From Lichenicoccus sp964247695 (GTDB taxonomy: Bacteria > Pseudomonadota > Alphaproteobacteria > Acetobacterales > Acetobacteraceae), in assembly GCA_964247695.1 (NCBI GenBank), contig CAXTVI010000007.1:1-64000 (forward strand): a DNA stretch of 64,000 bases. The letters run 5' to 3'. A model generated the notes under the pieces. That model made no database searches and was not told where the DNA came from. It worked only from the letters and a program-made list of their open reading frames with translations. A program made the position numbers and the translations under genes. Shown piece after piece: positions 42,835 to 53,013 of the stretch. Positions within the stretch are counted from its first letter, which is position 1. Every line of letters begins with the position of its first letter.

Positions 42835-44731
42835 ATCCACAATCCCGCGGGGCTCGGTCTGCCTGCCTGAGATGTCCCAGAAGCGCCACCAGAGCCGATG
42901 GCGTAATACCCGGGACGCGCTGGGCTGCGCTGAAATCTGCGGGTCGAGCAGCCGCTAGGCGCTCGCGCATTTCCGAGCTGAGACCACCTATGCAGTCATA
43001 GTCGAGTTCGAGCGGCACCTTTACCGCTATGTCCAACGCGAGCTGGCGGATCTCTTTCGACTGGCGGCCAAGATACCCGCTATAGCGCGCCTCCGTCTCG
43101 ACATGGCGCCGGACGCGGGCGGGCAGATCAACGAACCACGGCGCCAGTTTTCGCAACTGCTCGTCAGCAACCGGTCCGCCTGCGAGCATTGCGATCAAGC
43201 TCTTGTGGCGGCCGTCGGCAGGTGCCGCGAGCCCCGCGAGGCGAAGCGTGCGGATGTCGTAGCTTTCCGCGGAAGCGCGCTGCATTGCTTCGCCAATGAC
43301 GCGTTCCACATCCAGGAATACGCAGGAACGTTTACTCCCAACACAGCCGACGGACAGGCCAAGTGGGGTGAGGCGCAGATCTGCGTTATCGGCCCGCAGG
43401 GTCAGCCGGTACTCGGCCCGGGACGTGAACATGCGATAGGGTTCGCTGACGCCCTGCGTTGTCAGGTCGTCGATCATGACACCGATATAGCCGGCGCCTC
43501 GATCAATCATGATCCCATCGATCCCATCGGCACGTCGCGCGGCGTTGATGCCTGCAAGTATGCCTTGCGCCGCGGCCTCTTCGTAACCGGTCGTCCCGTT
43601 GATCTGCCCGGCCAGGAAGATGCCCTTGATCGTCTTGAGCTCCAGGGTTGGCAGAAGTGCCCGAGGATCGACATAATCGTACTCGACCGCGTAACCGGCC
43701 TGGACGATGCGGGCGTGCTCCAGGCCAGGGATGGTAGCGACGAGGCGTTGCTGGACGGACAGCGGCAGGCTGGTCGAGATGCCGTTCGGATAGATCAGCT
43801 CCGAACCCGGGTTGCCGGGGAGTGCTTCAGGCTCAAGAAAGATCTGGTGACTGTCGCGGTCCTTGAACCGTACGACCTTGTCCTCGATAGACGGGCAGTA
43901 GCGTGGTCCTTTTCCGGCTAGCGCCCCACCATAGACGGCAGATAACTGCAGGTTTTCGGCGATAACCGCGTGAGTCGCAGCATTAGTGGCCGTGACGCCG
44001 CAGGAGATCTGGCGGTTGGTGATCGAGGCTGTGAGCTGGCTGAATGGCTCGGGCTCGGCATCGCCTGGATCCTCGGCAAGCGAGGTCCAATTGATACTAT
44101 CGCGGGCCAGTCTCGGCGGCGTGCCGGTCTTCAGCCGCCCCATGGGAAGCGCAAGGGCTTCAAGCCGGGCAGCAAGCCGGGTGGCTGGCGCCTCTCCGAT
44201 CCGGCCTGCCGGGCTGGCCGAGAGGCCAAAATGCACGACGCCACGCAGGAATGTTCCTGCGGTCAGCACGACTGCTCCCGCACCGAATGCTCGTCCGTCG
44301 GCGCACTGCACGCCGCACAAGCCACCTTGCAGGTCGAACCTCAAGTCATCCACTGCACCCTGCCTGATCGTCAAGCCGCTGGTCTGGGCGAGCAGGCTCT
44401 GAACCGCCACACGATAGAGCGACCGATCAGCCTGTGCCCGCGGACCTTGCACCGCCGGACCCTTCGAGCGGTTCAGCAGCTTGAAGTGGATCCCGGCCGC
44501 ATCCGCCGCACGCCCCATGAGCCCGTCCAGCGCATCCACCTCGCGCACCAGATGGCCTTTGCCGATCCCGCCGATCGCCGGGTTGCAGGACATCGCCCCG
44601 ACGGTGTCCTGCCTGTGCGTGAGCAGCAACGTGCGAGCCCCGACACGCGCAGCCGCGGCCGCCGCCTCGCATCCGGCATGGCCGCCGCCCACGACGATCA
44701 CGTCGTAATTCCGGTTCGACGCAGCGCTCAT
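42833..44731 (-). CDS. mnmG: tRNA uridine-5-carboxymethylaminomethyl modification enzyme MnmG (GidA)
   Basis: 632 residues. The FAD motif is [21 protein letters not shown] (quoted in part: [18 protein letters not shown]), followed by [20 protein letters not shown], a family signature. [11 protein letters not shown] and [21 protein letters not shown]-type motifs (ILAGQ equivalent: [17 protein letters not shown]) are present. The C-terminal helical domain binds MnmE and tRNA. With MnmE it forms (c)mnm5-U34 in tRNAs. It sits 9 bp after mnmE. Confidence 0.96.
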   Translation of the reverse strand: [632 protein letters not shown]

Positions 44732-44740
44732 CTATCCGCC

Positions 44741-46024
44741 CTACTTTCCAATGCAGAACTGGCTGAAGATGCTGTCTAGCAGATCTTCGGCATGGACCGC
44801 CCCCGTGAGCCGTCCCAGGGCCCGCATAGCCAGCCTGAGTTCCTCGCCGCGCAATTCGGGCCAGGCTGCCGCCTGTGCGCTCGCCATATGCGAAGCGGCC
44901 GCTAGGATCCCGGCGCGATGCCTTGCTCGCGTCAATGGCACGCCAGCGCTTGTGCTGGTCAGACGACGCGCAGCACCAACAAGAGCCTCACCGAGGGCCA
45001 TGAGACCTGCTCCGGTCAGGGCGCTCACGCCCAGGACTCCTTCCTCGGCCGGCTCCTTGTCGACCTTGTTGCAGACAATCAACGTCCGCTCGTCCGCTTC
45101 GGGGTGAGCTTGTCCGGCTGTCACGACATGCAGGACGAGGTCGGCCTGCGCTGCATGCAGCCGAGCGCGACGCACGCCCTCCGCCTCGACGACATCGTCC
45201 GTGACTCGCAGGCCCGCAGTATCCACGAGGGTCACCAGGACATCGCCGAGCACGCAGCGGATCTCGAGCGCATCGCGCGTGGTTCCGGCGCCGGGCGAGA
45301 CGATAGCCGCGTCACGCTGTGCCAGACGATTGAGCAAGCTGGACTTTCCGACATTCGGCGCTCCAACGATGGCAAAGACCAACCCCAGACGCACACGCTC
45401 GCCAGCTTCGCCGTCCTGAAGATGGGCCTGCATCTCGAGCTTCAGGGTTGCCATGTCGTTCAGCAGGACTGCCTCGACCTCCGCAGGCAGGTCCTCGTCG
45501 GGAAAGTCGATCAGCGCCTCCTGCTGCGCCAGCACCTGCCGGAGCCGTGAGGCCCACTCGGCGCACAGCACGCTGAGGGCGCCACCGCTCTGCTGCAGGG
45601 CCTGCCGTCGCTGTGCCTGAGTTTCGGCCTCGACGAGATCGGCGATCCCTTCGGCTTCCAGAAGGTCCATGCGGCCATTGGCGTAGGCCCGACGAGTGAA
45701 CTCGCCGGGATCCGCCGGGAGGGCGCCGAGCTCGACCAGCGCGCCGGCCACAGCGTCCACCACGGCGGGACCCGCGTGCAGATGCAACTCGACGCAATCT
45801 TCACCGGTGTAGCTTCCAGGTCCTGGAAACCACAGCACGAGCGAGCGATCCAGTAACTCGCCGGCATGCAGGTCGCGCAACACGGCGAGCCGCGGCGGCG
45901 GCCGCCGACCCCGGCACAAGTGATCGAGCATCATGCCGCATCCCGGTCCCGTGATGCGCATCACGCAGATAGCGGCACGGCCCGCGCCCGTCGCGACAGC
46001 GAAAATCGTGCGGCCGTTCGTCAT
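44741..46024 (-). CDS. mnmE: tRNA modification GTPase MnmE (TrmE)
   Basis: 427 residues. The N-terminal folate-binding domain begins TIFAVATGAGRAAICVMRI. The inserted G domain has P-loop VGAPNVGKSSLLNRL, G2 GAGTTRD, G3 VDTAGLR and G4 NKVD. The C-terminus ends in FCIGK, the catalytic C-[IVL]-G-K tail. The protein is somewhat shorter than enterobacterial MnmE (about 450), as is usual in this lineage. It is the first gene of the mnmE-mnmG-rsmG-parA-parB series. Confidence 0.96.
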   Translation of the reverse strand: MTNGRTIFAVATGAGRAAICVMRITGPGCGMMLDHLCRGRRPPPRLAVLRDLHAGELLDRSLVLWFPGPGSYTGEDCVELHLHAGPAVVDAVAGALVELGALPADPGEFTRRAYANGRMDLLEAEGIADLVEAETQAQRRQALQQSGGALSVLCAEWASRLRQVLAQQEALIDFPDEDLPAEVEAVLLNDMATLKLEMQAHLQDGEAGERVRLGLVFAIVGAPNVGKSSLLNRLAQRDAAIVSPGAGTTRDALEIRCVLGDVLVTLVDTAGLRVTDDVVEAEGVRRARLHAAQADLVLHVVTAGQAHPEADERTLIVCNKVDKEPAEEGVLGVSALTGAGLMALGEALVGAARRLTSTSAGVPLTRARHRAGILAAASHMASAQAAAWPELRGEELRLAMRALGRLTGAVHAEDLLDSIFSQFCIGK

Positions 46025-46141
46025 GTGGACGTTCCGAAACGCGGCTTTGTGTTCATGTGCGGTTCAAGGGTAGCCTCGGCAGGGCTTCGGATCCCTTGAT
46101 GTGCCCTTGAGAGGTATCCGGGAGCTTGCCGGAGCCATACT

Positions 46142-46585
46142 GTGCCGCAACTGTCTCTGCACGGGCCATTGGGGACCTTGACCTTGTCCGAAGAAGAAGA
46201 GGGACTGGTGTCTCTCGACTGGGGGTGGGGAGGCGATCAGCAGCAGACCTCCCTGCTTCGCCGCGCGCGCGATCAGGTGCAATCCTACTTCGATCGGCAA
46301 CTGCATTGCTTCGACCTGCCGCTGGCACCTCAGGGAAGCCGGTTCCAGAAGTCCGTCTGGGGGACGATTGCCGGCATTCCGTTCGGCGCCACGCGCACCT
46401 GCAGGGAACTGGCTGAACTCCTTGGCACGGACTGTCGCGCCGTCGGCAAGGCCCGCGCCCTTAACCCGCTGCCGATCCTGATCCCGAGCCACCGGATTGT
46501 CGAGACCGGGCGGCTTGGATCCGTGGCGGCCGAAGGAGATGCGACCACCAAGCGCTTCCTGCTGGACCTCGAAAGGACCGATTGA
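46142..46585 (+). CDS. Alkyltransferase-like protein, MGMT/Ogt fold without catalytic Cys
   Basis: 147 residues from GTG 46142, with GGAG about 9 bases upstream. The fold matches Ogt/AGT: QKSVWGTIAGIPFGATRTC, the arginine finger in CRAVGKARALNP and the active-site strand NPLPILIPSHRIV. In active O6-alkylguanine transferases this reads PCHRV; here Cys is Ser116 (codon AGC at 46487-46489). The helix residue equivalent to Tyr in the SYGELA motif is Cys87, and the downstream GYAGG loop is SVAAEGD. It therefore cannot transfer alkyl groups by the usual route. It may act as an alkyltransferase-like damage-recognition protein or be decaying. It overlaps the next gene at TGATG. Confidence 0.85.
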   Translation: MPQLSLHGPLGTLTLSEEEEGLVSLDWGWGGDQQQTSLLRRARDQVQSYFDRQLHCFDLPLAPQGSRFQKSVWGTIAGIPFGATRTCRELAELLGTDCRAVGKARALNPLPILIPSHRIVETGRLGSVAAEGDATTKRFLLDLERTD

Positions 46586-47559
46586 TGTCGAAAGCGATCC
46601 GCATCCACGAATATGGCGGCCCGGAGGTTCTGCAGTGGGAGGATGTGCCAACCCCTGAACCTGGCGCTGGCGAGGCGCTGATCCGGCAGCATGCCGTGGG
46701 CTTGAACTATATCGACATCTATTATCGCACGGGCCTCTACAAGGTCCCTGGTTTCCCCGCCGTGCTCGGCATGGAAGGTGCCGGCATCGTCGAGGCCGTC
46801 GGGCCCGATGTCACCAGTCTGGTGGCGGGCGACCGCGTCGCCTATGCCTCGAGCTTCGGCGGCTACGCAATAAGCCGTGTCGTGCCGATCGATCGTCTTG
46901 TCCGCCTGCCGGATGATATCGACTTCTCGACTGCGGCAGGAATGATGCTGCGCGGCCTCACCGTGCAGGCATTGCTGCGTCAGGTTCGGCCGCTGCAGGC
47001 GGGGGACACCATTGTTGTGCACGCCGCGGCCGGAGGGATCGGGCTGCTGATGTGCCAGTGGGCGCAACATATCGGCGCCAAGGTGATCGGCGTCGTGTCG
47101 ACCCAGGAAAAGGCGGAACTGGCCCGGGCTCAGGGAGCTTACGAGACCATCGTCGGGCTCGCCGATCTGCCAGCCCAGGTGAAGCGGATCACCGACGGCG
47201 CCATGGTTCCGGTGGTCTATGACAGCGTCGGCAAGGACAGCTTCGTGGCCAGCCTGGATTGCCTGGCGCCGCGTGGGTTGATGGTCAGCTTTGGTAACGC
47301 CTCGGGCGAGGTGACCGGCGTCAGCCTGAACCAGCTCGCGTCTCGCGGCAGTCTGTTTGTCACGCGGCCGACCCTGATGAGCTTCATATCCAAGCGCGAG
47401 GCATTGGAAAAAGCGGCTCTCGAATTATTCGATGTCGTGGCGAGCGGCGCCATCAAAATTACGATCGGCCAGCAGTTCCCGCTTCGAGAGGCCGGCCAGG
47501 CGCACCGCGCAATGGAGTCACGGGCCACGACCGGCAGCACGGTTCTCGTTCCGAACTGA
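46585..47559 (+). CDS. Quinone oxidoreductase, zinc-free MDR family
   Basis: 324 residues from ATG 46585. The N-terminal catalytic domain includes IRIHEYGGPEVLQWEDV, VGLNYIDIYYRTGLY and FPAVLGMEGAGIVEAVG; no zinc ligands are present. The NADPH motif is VVHAAAGGIGLLMCQWA. This is the zeta-crystallin/QorA group, reducing quinones by one-electron transfer. It is translationally coupled to the alkyltransferase-like gene. A hairpin separates it from the converging rho gene. Confidence 0.93.
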   Translation: MSKAIRIHEYGGPEVLQWEDVPTPEPGAGEALIRQHAVGLNYIDIYYRTGLYKVPGFPAVLGMEGAGIVEAVGPDVTSLVAGDRVAYASSFGGYAISRVVPIDRLVRLPDDIDFSTAAGMMLRGLTVQALLRQVRPLQAGDTIVVHAAAGGIGLLMCQWAQHIGAKVIGVVSTQEKAELARAQGAYETIVGLADLPAQVKRITDGAMVPVVYDSVGKDSFVASLDCLAPRGLMVSFGNASGEVTGVSLNQLASRGSLFVTRPTLMSFISKREALEKAALELFDVVASGAIKITIGQQFPLREAGQAHRAMESRATTGSTVLVPN

Positions 47560-47566
47560 AAGGTGC

Positions 47567-47592
47567 CGCGGGGCCTGTGCCGAAGCCCCGCG
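47567..47592. terminator. Hairpin between the convergent qor-like and rho genes
   Basis: CGCGGGGC (47567-47574) and GCCCCGCG (47585-47592) form a perfect 8-bp stem with a 10-base loop. On the minus strand it is followed by GCACCTTTC; on the plus strand there is no T run. A modest bidirectional terminator. Confidence 0.45.
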
Positions 47593-47601
47593 CGAGCGTC
47601 C

Positions 47602-48876
47602 TCAGGTGTTCATCGCGTCGAAGAAATCCTGGTTGGTCTTGCTGTATTTCAGCTTGTCCAGGAGGAAATCCATCGCGTCCATCGTGCCCATCGGCGACAG
47701 GATGCGACGCAGCACCCACATCTTGGACAGCGACGCCTTGTCGACCAGAAGCTCTTCCTTCCGGGTGCCGCTCTTGGTGATGTCGATCGCCGGGAAGGTC
47801 CGCTTGTCGGAGAGCTTGCGGTCGAGAATGAGCTCCGAATTGCCGGTGCCCTTGAACTCCTCGAAGATGACCTCGTCCATGCGGCTGCCGGTGTCGATCA
47901 GAGCGGTCGCGATGATGGTCAGCGACCCGCCTTCCTCGATGTTACGCGCCGCACCAAAAAAGCGCTTCGGCCGCTGCAGGGCATTGGCATCCACGCCACC
48001 GGTCAGCACCTTGCCCGAGGATGGCACCACGGTGTTGTAGGCGCGGGCCAGCCGGGTGATGGAGTCGAGCAGGATCACCACGTCGCGCTTGTGCTCGACG
48101 AGGCGCTTGGCCTTTTCCAGCACCATCTCGGTCACCTGCACATGGCGGGTTGCCGGCTCGTCGAAGGTCGAGGACACCACCTCGCCCTTCACCGAGCGTG
48201 CCATGTCGGTCACCTCTTCCGGCCGCTCATCGATCAGCAGCACGATCAGGAAGGCCTCCGGGTGGTTGTGCGAGATCGCGGTGGCGATGCTCTGCAGCAT
48301 GACCGTCTTGCCGGTCCGGGGTGGTGCCACGATGAGCGCGCGTTGGCCCATGCCGATCGGGGAGACCAGATCGATGACGCGCGAGGTGAAGTCCTTGGTC
48401 TGACCCTTCACCGGGATCGGCGCGTTGTCGAACTCCATCTTGAGACGACGATCGGGATAGAGCGGCGTCAGGTTGTCGAAGTTGATCCGGTGGCGGACCG
48501 CTTCGGGCGCCTCGAAATTGATGGTGTTGACCTTGAGGAGCGCGAAGTAGCGCTCACCGTCCCGTGGCGCGCGGATCTGGCCCTCGACCGTGTCGCCGGT
48601 GCGCAGGCCGAAGCGACGCACTTGGCTCGGGCTGACATAGATGTCGTCCGGTCCCGGCAGATAGTTGGCTTCCGGCGACCGCAGGAAGCCGAACCCGTCG
48701 GAAAGGATCTCGAGCGTGCCCTCTCCGTGGATCGCCTGGTCGTTCTCGGCGAGGTTCTTGAGGATGGCGAACATCATGTCCTGCTTGCGCAGGGATGATG
48801 CGTTCTCGATCTGCAGCGATTCCGCATAGGACAGCAGATCGGAGGGTGTCTTGGCCTTGAGTTCGGCGAGATGCAT
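47602..48876 (-). CDS. rho: Transcription termination factor Rho
   Basis: 424 residues from ATG 48876 (MHLAELKAKTPSDLLSYAE), the standard Rho N-terminus; a longer open frame upstream has no Rho-like content. The RNA-binding OSB domain has GEGTLEILSDGFGFLRS and DIYVSPSQVRRFGLRTGD. The ATPase P-loop is IVAPPRTGKTVMLQ, the Walker B is FLIVLLIDERPEEVTDM, and the Q and R loops follow (SSTFDEPATRHVQV, and GGVDANALQRPKRFFGAAR). It is hexameric and terminates untranslated transcripts. About 280 bp of leader precede it. Confidence 0.97.
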   Translation of the reverse strand: MHLAELKAKTPSDLLSYAESLQIENASSLRKQDMMFAILKNLAENDQAIHGEGTLEILSDGFGFLRSPEANYLPGPDDIYVSPSQVRRFGLRTGDTVEGQIRAPRDGERYFALLKVNTINFEAPEAVRHRINFDNLTPLYPDRRLKMEFDNAPIPVKGQTKDFTSRVIDLVSPIGMGQRALIVAPPRTGKTVMLQSIATAISHNHPEAFLIVLLIDERPEEVTDMARSVKGEVVSSTFDEPATRHVQVTEMVLEKAKRLVEHKRDVVILLDSITRLARAYNTVVPSSGKVLTGGVDANALQRPKRFFGAARNIEEGGSLTIIATALIDTGSRMDEVIFEEFKGTGNSELILDRKLSDKRTFPAIDITKSGTRKEELLVDKASLSKMWVLRRILSPMGTMDAMDFLLDKLKYSKTNQDFFDAMNT

Positions 48877-49153
48877 TCGTGACGCCTCGAATGGCAGGTC
48901 GAGAGGAGGGCTGGAACGGTTGACGCTCAGGGAGGGGGGAACGGGCCGGGAGTATCCTGACCTGAACCGAGCGACTGTCGGGCTGCAACGGGAGAGGCTC
49001 CCGCGCTCATGATGTCCGACACGTTCCCAAAGGGAGGGAGATCCGGAACGAGTGATCGTAACCAGAACGCGTGGACCATAGGGCCGCGCATGACGCGTCG
49101 TCAACAGTCTTCCTCTACAACCGCCTGACGACGCCCAGGACTGACAGCCCGGA

Positions 49154-49705
49154 CTACGGCATGGCCTGGATGGTATCCCCGGTCCTGGTGAGCCAGTAGC
49201 GACCGCCGGTGTCGCCGCTGTCCCACCAGAAGATCTGCCTGATGGACCAACCCCTCTGCCTCGCTCGAGTCGTGATCGCTCCGGAGAGAGTGGTCGATGA
49301 GCAGATGCCGTGCAGGACGAAGTCCCGCCCGGCGCCATGATCGTCCGCGAGCCTGACGTTGAGCGTGCAGGCCGCTCCGCCCGGCACGTGCCCCGGCCTG
49401 ATTGATCCGGTAACGCTGCCCGATGTCGCGGGCTCGCCGGCTGTGTTCGAAAGCAGCACGCGTCCCTGCAGGTGGCCGGCAGGATCAGGCAATTGGAGGA
49501 CCAGCAGCAGATGCCCCTGAAGGGGTCCGCTCAGGTCTCCGCCATAGCGCAACGGTGCGGTTGCCATGTATCCGGAAGGGCCCAAGGCGTCCGGCGGACT
49601 GACGCCCATGGCCATCGCCTGCGCGACGGGCACGGCATTTCCGGCAAGGAGGAAGAGTGCGCAGGCGGAGCCTCGCAGCCAGCATCTCATTGGGTTCCTA
49701 GCCAT
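49154..49705 (-). CDS. Hypothetical secreted protein
   Basis: 183 residues from ATG 49705 (or the ATG at 49690). A signal peptide is visible: positive start MRCWLRG, hydrophobic core SACALFLLAGNAV, then AQA. The mature part contains two Cys (ACTLNV and GICSST), which could form a disulfide, and ends in WWDSGDTGGRYWLTRTG. No family recognised. It overlaps the 3' end of corA by 19 bp on the same strand, suggesting co-transcription. Confidence 0.65.
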   Translation of the reverse strand: MARNPMRCWLRGSACALFLLAGNAVPVAQAMAMGVSPPDALGPSGYMATAPLRYGGDLSGPLQGHLLLVLQLPDPAGHLQGRVLLSNTAGEPATSGSVTGSIRPGHVPGGAACTLNVRLADDHGAGRDFVLHGICSSTTLSGAITTRARQRGWSIRQIFWWDSGDTGGRYWLTRTGDTIQAMP

Positions 49706-50655
49706 CCTCGTCTCCAGAACCAGATCATCGGCACGATGACCGTGAGCGCCATCAGTGACAGCGCGTAGTAGTAGCCATAGGTCCAGTTCAGCTCCGGCAT
49801 GACCTTGAAATTCATGCCGTAGAGACTGGCGATGAAGGTGGGGGGTATGCCCACGATGCTGACCACCGTCAGCAGCCGGATCCCGTTATTCTGCTCGATG
49901 TTGATGAAGCCGAGCGTTGCGTCGAGCAGGAAGTGGATCTTGTTGCTGACGTCGCTCACGTAGTCGGTGAGACTGTCGATGTCCCTGCTGCAGCTGCTCA
50001 GGCGCGCCCGGAGCGTCACATGCAGGCCGTCTCCGCCATGCTCCACCACAAAGAGCGCGATCCGGCCGAGGCCCAGCAGGCTTTCCCGGATGTCGGAAAG
50101 GAATCCTTCGGCACGACCGACGCGCCGGAGGCGGTTGCGCAGCTTCTTGTCGGCGCCGCCCTTGCGGTCGCGGTCGCCACGGAAGATATGCCGCGACAAC
50201 CGGTCCAGCTCCGCGCTCATGCGCTCGAGAAGGTCGGCGAGGCGGTCGATCATGGCCTCGATGAGCATGACCATGACGGTATCGGCCGCACAACTTGCAT
50301 CGCGTTGCTCGACATGCATGGCCACGGTCTTGAAGACGCTGAAATCCGAATAGCGGATCGTGATGAGCCGGTCCGGGCTCAGCACGAACCCGATCGGGGT
50401 TACGAAGGCATTGTCGTCGACCCTGCGCACCAGCGGCATCGAAAGGTAGAACGTGTCCCGCTCCATCGACATGCGGCTGGAGGTCTCGATCTCCTCCAGG
50501 TCGGCCCGGCGCGGGATGCGCAGCCCGGTCAAGCGCGAGGCAAGCTCCAGTTCAGCCTCGGTCGGCTCGATAAGGTCGAGCCAGCCGGCCAACTCCGTCT
50601 CGTGTTCGTTCTGCACTGCAAGAGGCGGCCGGCCGGCCGCGTGGGCAAGGAACAT
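49687..50655 (-). CDS. corA: CorA family divalent cation transporter
   Basis: 322 residues. The long N-terminal cytoplasmic domain and stalk helix are followed by two C-terminal membrane segments. The signature YGMNF appears in TFIASLYGMNFKVMPE, the pore motif of CorA Mg2+ channels. TM2 is YALSLMALTVIVPMIWFW. It mediates Mg2+ (and Co2+/Ni2+) uptake. It is divergent from trpB; their shared upstream region is about 160 bp. Confidence 0.94.
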   Translation of the reverse strand: MFLAHAAGRPPLAVQNEHETELAGWLDLIEPTEAELELASRLTGLRIPRRADLEEIETSSRMSMERDTFYLSMPLVRRVDDNAFVTPIGFVLSPDRLITIRYSDFSVFKTVAMHVEQRDASCAADTVMVMLIEAMIDRLADLLERMSAELDRLSRHIFRGDRDRKGGADKKLRNRLRRVGRAEGFLSDIRESLLGLGRIALFVVEHGGDGLHVTLRARLSSCSRDIDSLTDYVSDVSNKIHFLLDATLGFINIEQNNGIRLLTVVSIVGIPPTFIASLYGMNFKVMPELNWTYGYYYALSLMALTVIVPMIWFWRRGWLGTQ

Positions 50656-50813
50656 GGATACTCCGCAAACATGGCCGCCCGGCGCTCGATCGCCTTGCAG
50701 ATCAAGGCGAATCTGGCGCGATCATCGTGGTGCCGCAAGCTTGTCCGATTTTGGTCAGGCAGGTGACCTGCCGGTCGCGCTGCGCTAGGAAGCTTGCTGA
50801 GCCGGAGGCCGAT

Positions 50814-52141
<1,328 letters not shown>

Positions 52142-52145
<4 letters not shown>

Positions 52146-53008
52146 TCCACCAGCGCCGGATCCGTGCCCGCTTCGCCGAACTGGCCCAGGCAGACAACGG
52201 GGCCGGACGCGGCGCATTGATCCCGTTCCTCGAGGCCTGCGATCCGGACTTCGACACCTCGCTGGCCATCCTTCGCGGCATGCCTGCGGCCGGCGCGGAC
52301 CTGATCGAGATTGGTGTGCCGTTCACCGATCCGATGGCGGACGGGCCAATCATCCAAGCCGCGGCGAGGCGCGGCCTGCGCGGCGGCTCGACCCTGAGCC
52401 GGGTGCTGCAGATGGTGCGCCAGTTCCGCGCCACCGACGACACCACCCCGGTCATCCTGATGGGATACCTCAATCCGATCGAGAGCTACGGCGCGCAGCG
52501 CTTCTGCACGGATGCCGCGGCGGCGGGGGTGGACGGGATGATCGTCGTCGATCTGCCGTCCGAGGAGGCGGATCTCCTCGAAGCGCCGGCGGAGGCGTCG
52601 GGTCTGGACATCATCCGCCTGGTGGCTCCGACCACGACTGCGGAGCGCCTGGCGGTTGTGCTGCGCGGCGCTTCCGGCTTTGTCTACTATGTCAGCATCA
52701 CCGGCATCACCGGCACCCGCTCGGCTAGCGACGCGGATCTCGCGGCGGCGCTGCCGCGTCTGCGCGCCGCAACCGACATGCCGGTCGCCATCGGCTTCGG
52801 CATCCGCACGCCGGCGCAGGCGGCCGGCGCCGTGCGTGTCGCCGATGCGGCCGTGGTGGCGTCAGCGCTGATCGAGACCCTGGCAGCCTCGCTCGACGAG
52901 CACGGCCGCGCCGCGCCGGAGACCGTCGAAAGCGTGTTGCAGCAGGTCCGCACCCTCGCGGACGGGGTTCGCTACGCCCGACACGCCCTCACCTCCACGG
53001 AGATCTGA
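52142..53008 (+). CDS. trpA: Tryptophan synthase alpha chain TrpA
   Basis: 288 residues from GTG 52142, overlapping the trpB stop. The catalytic Glu is in AGADLIEIGVPFTDPMADGP, the catalytic Asp in GMIVVDLPSEEADLL, and the phosphate loops include YYVSITGITGTRSA and PVAIGFGIRTPAQ. It cleaves indole-3-glycerol phosphate and channels indole to TrpB. A few residues at the C-terminus are longer than in E. coli TrpA. Confidence 0.97.
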
Positions 53009-53013
53009 CCGAG

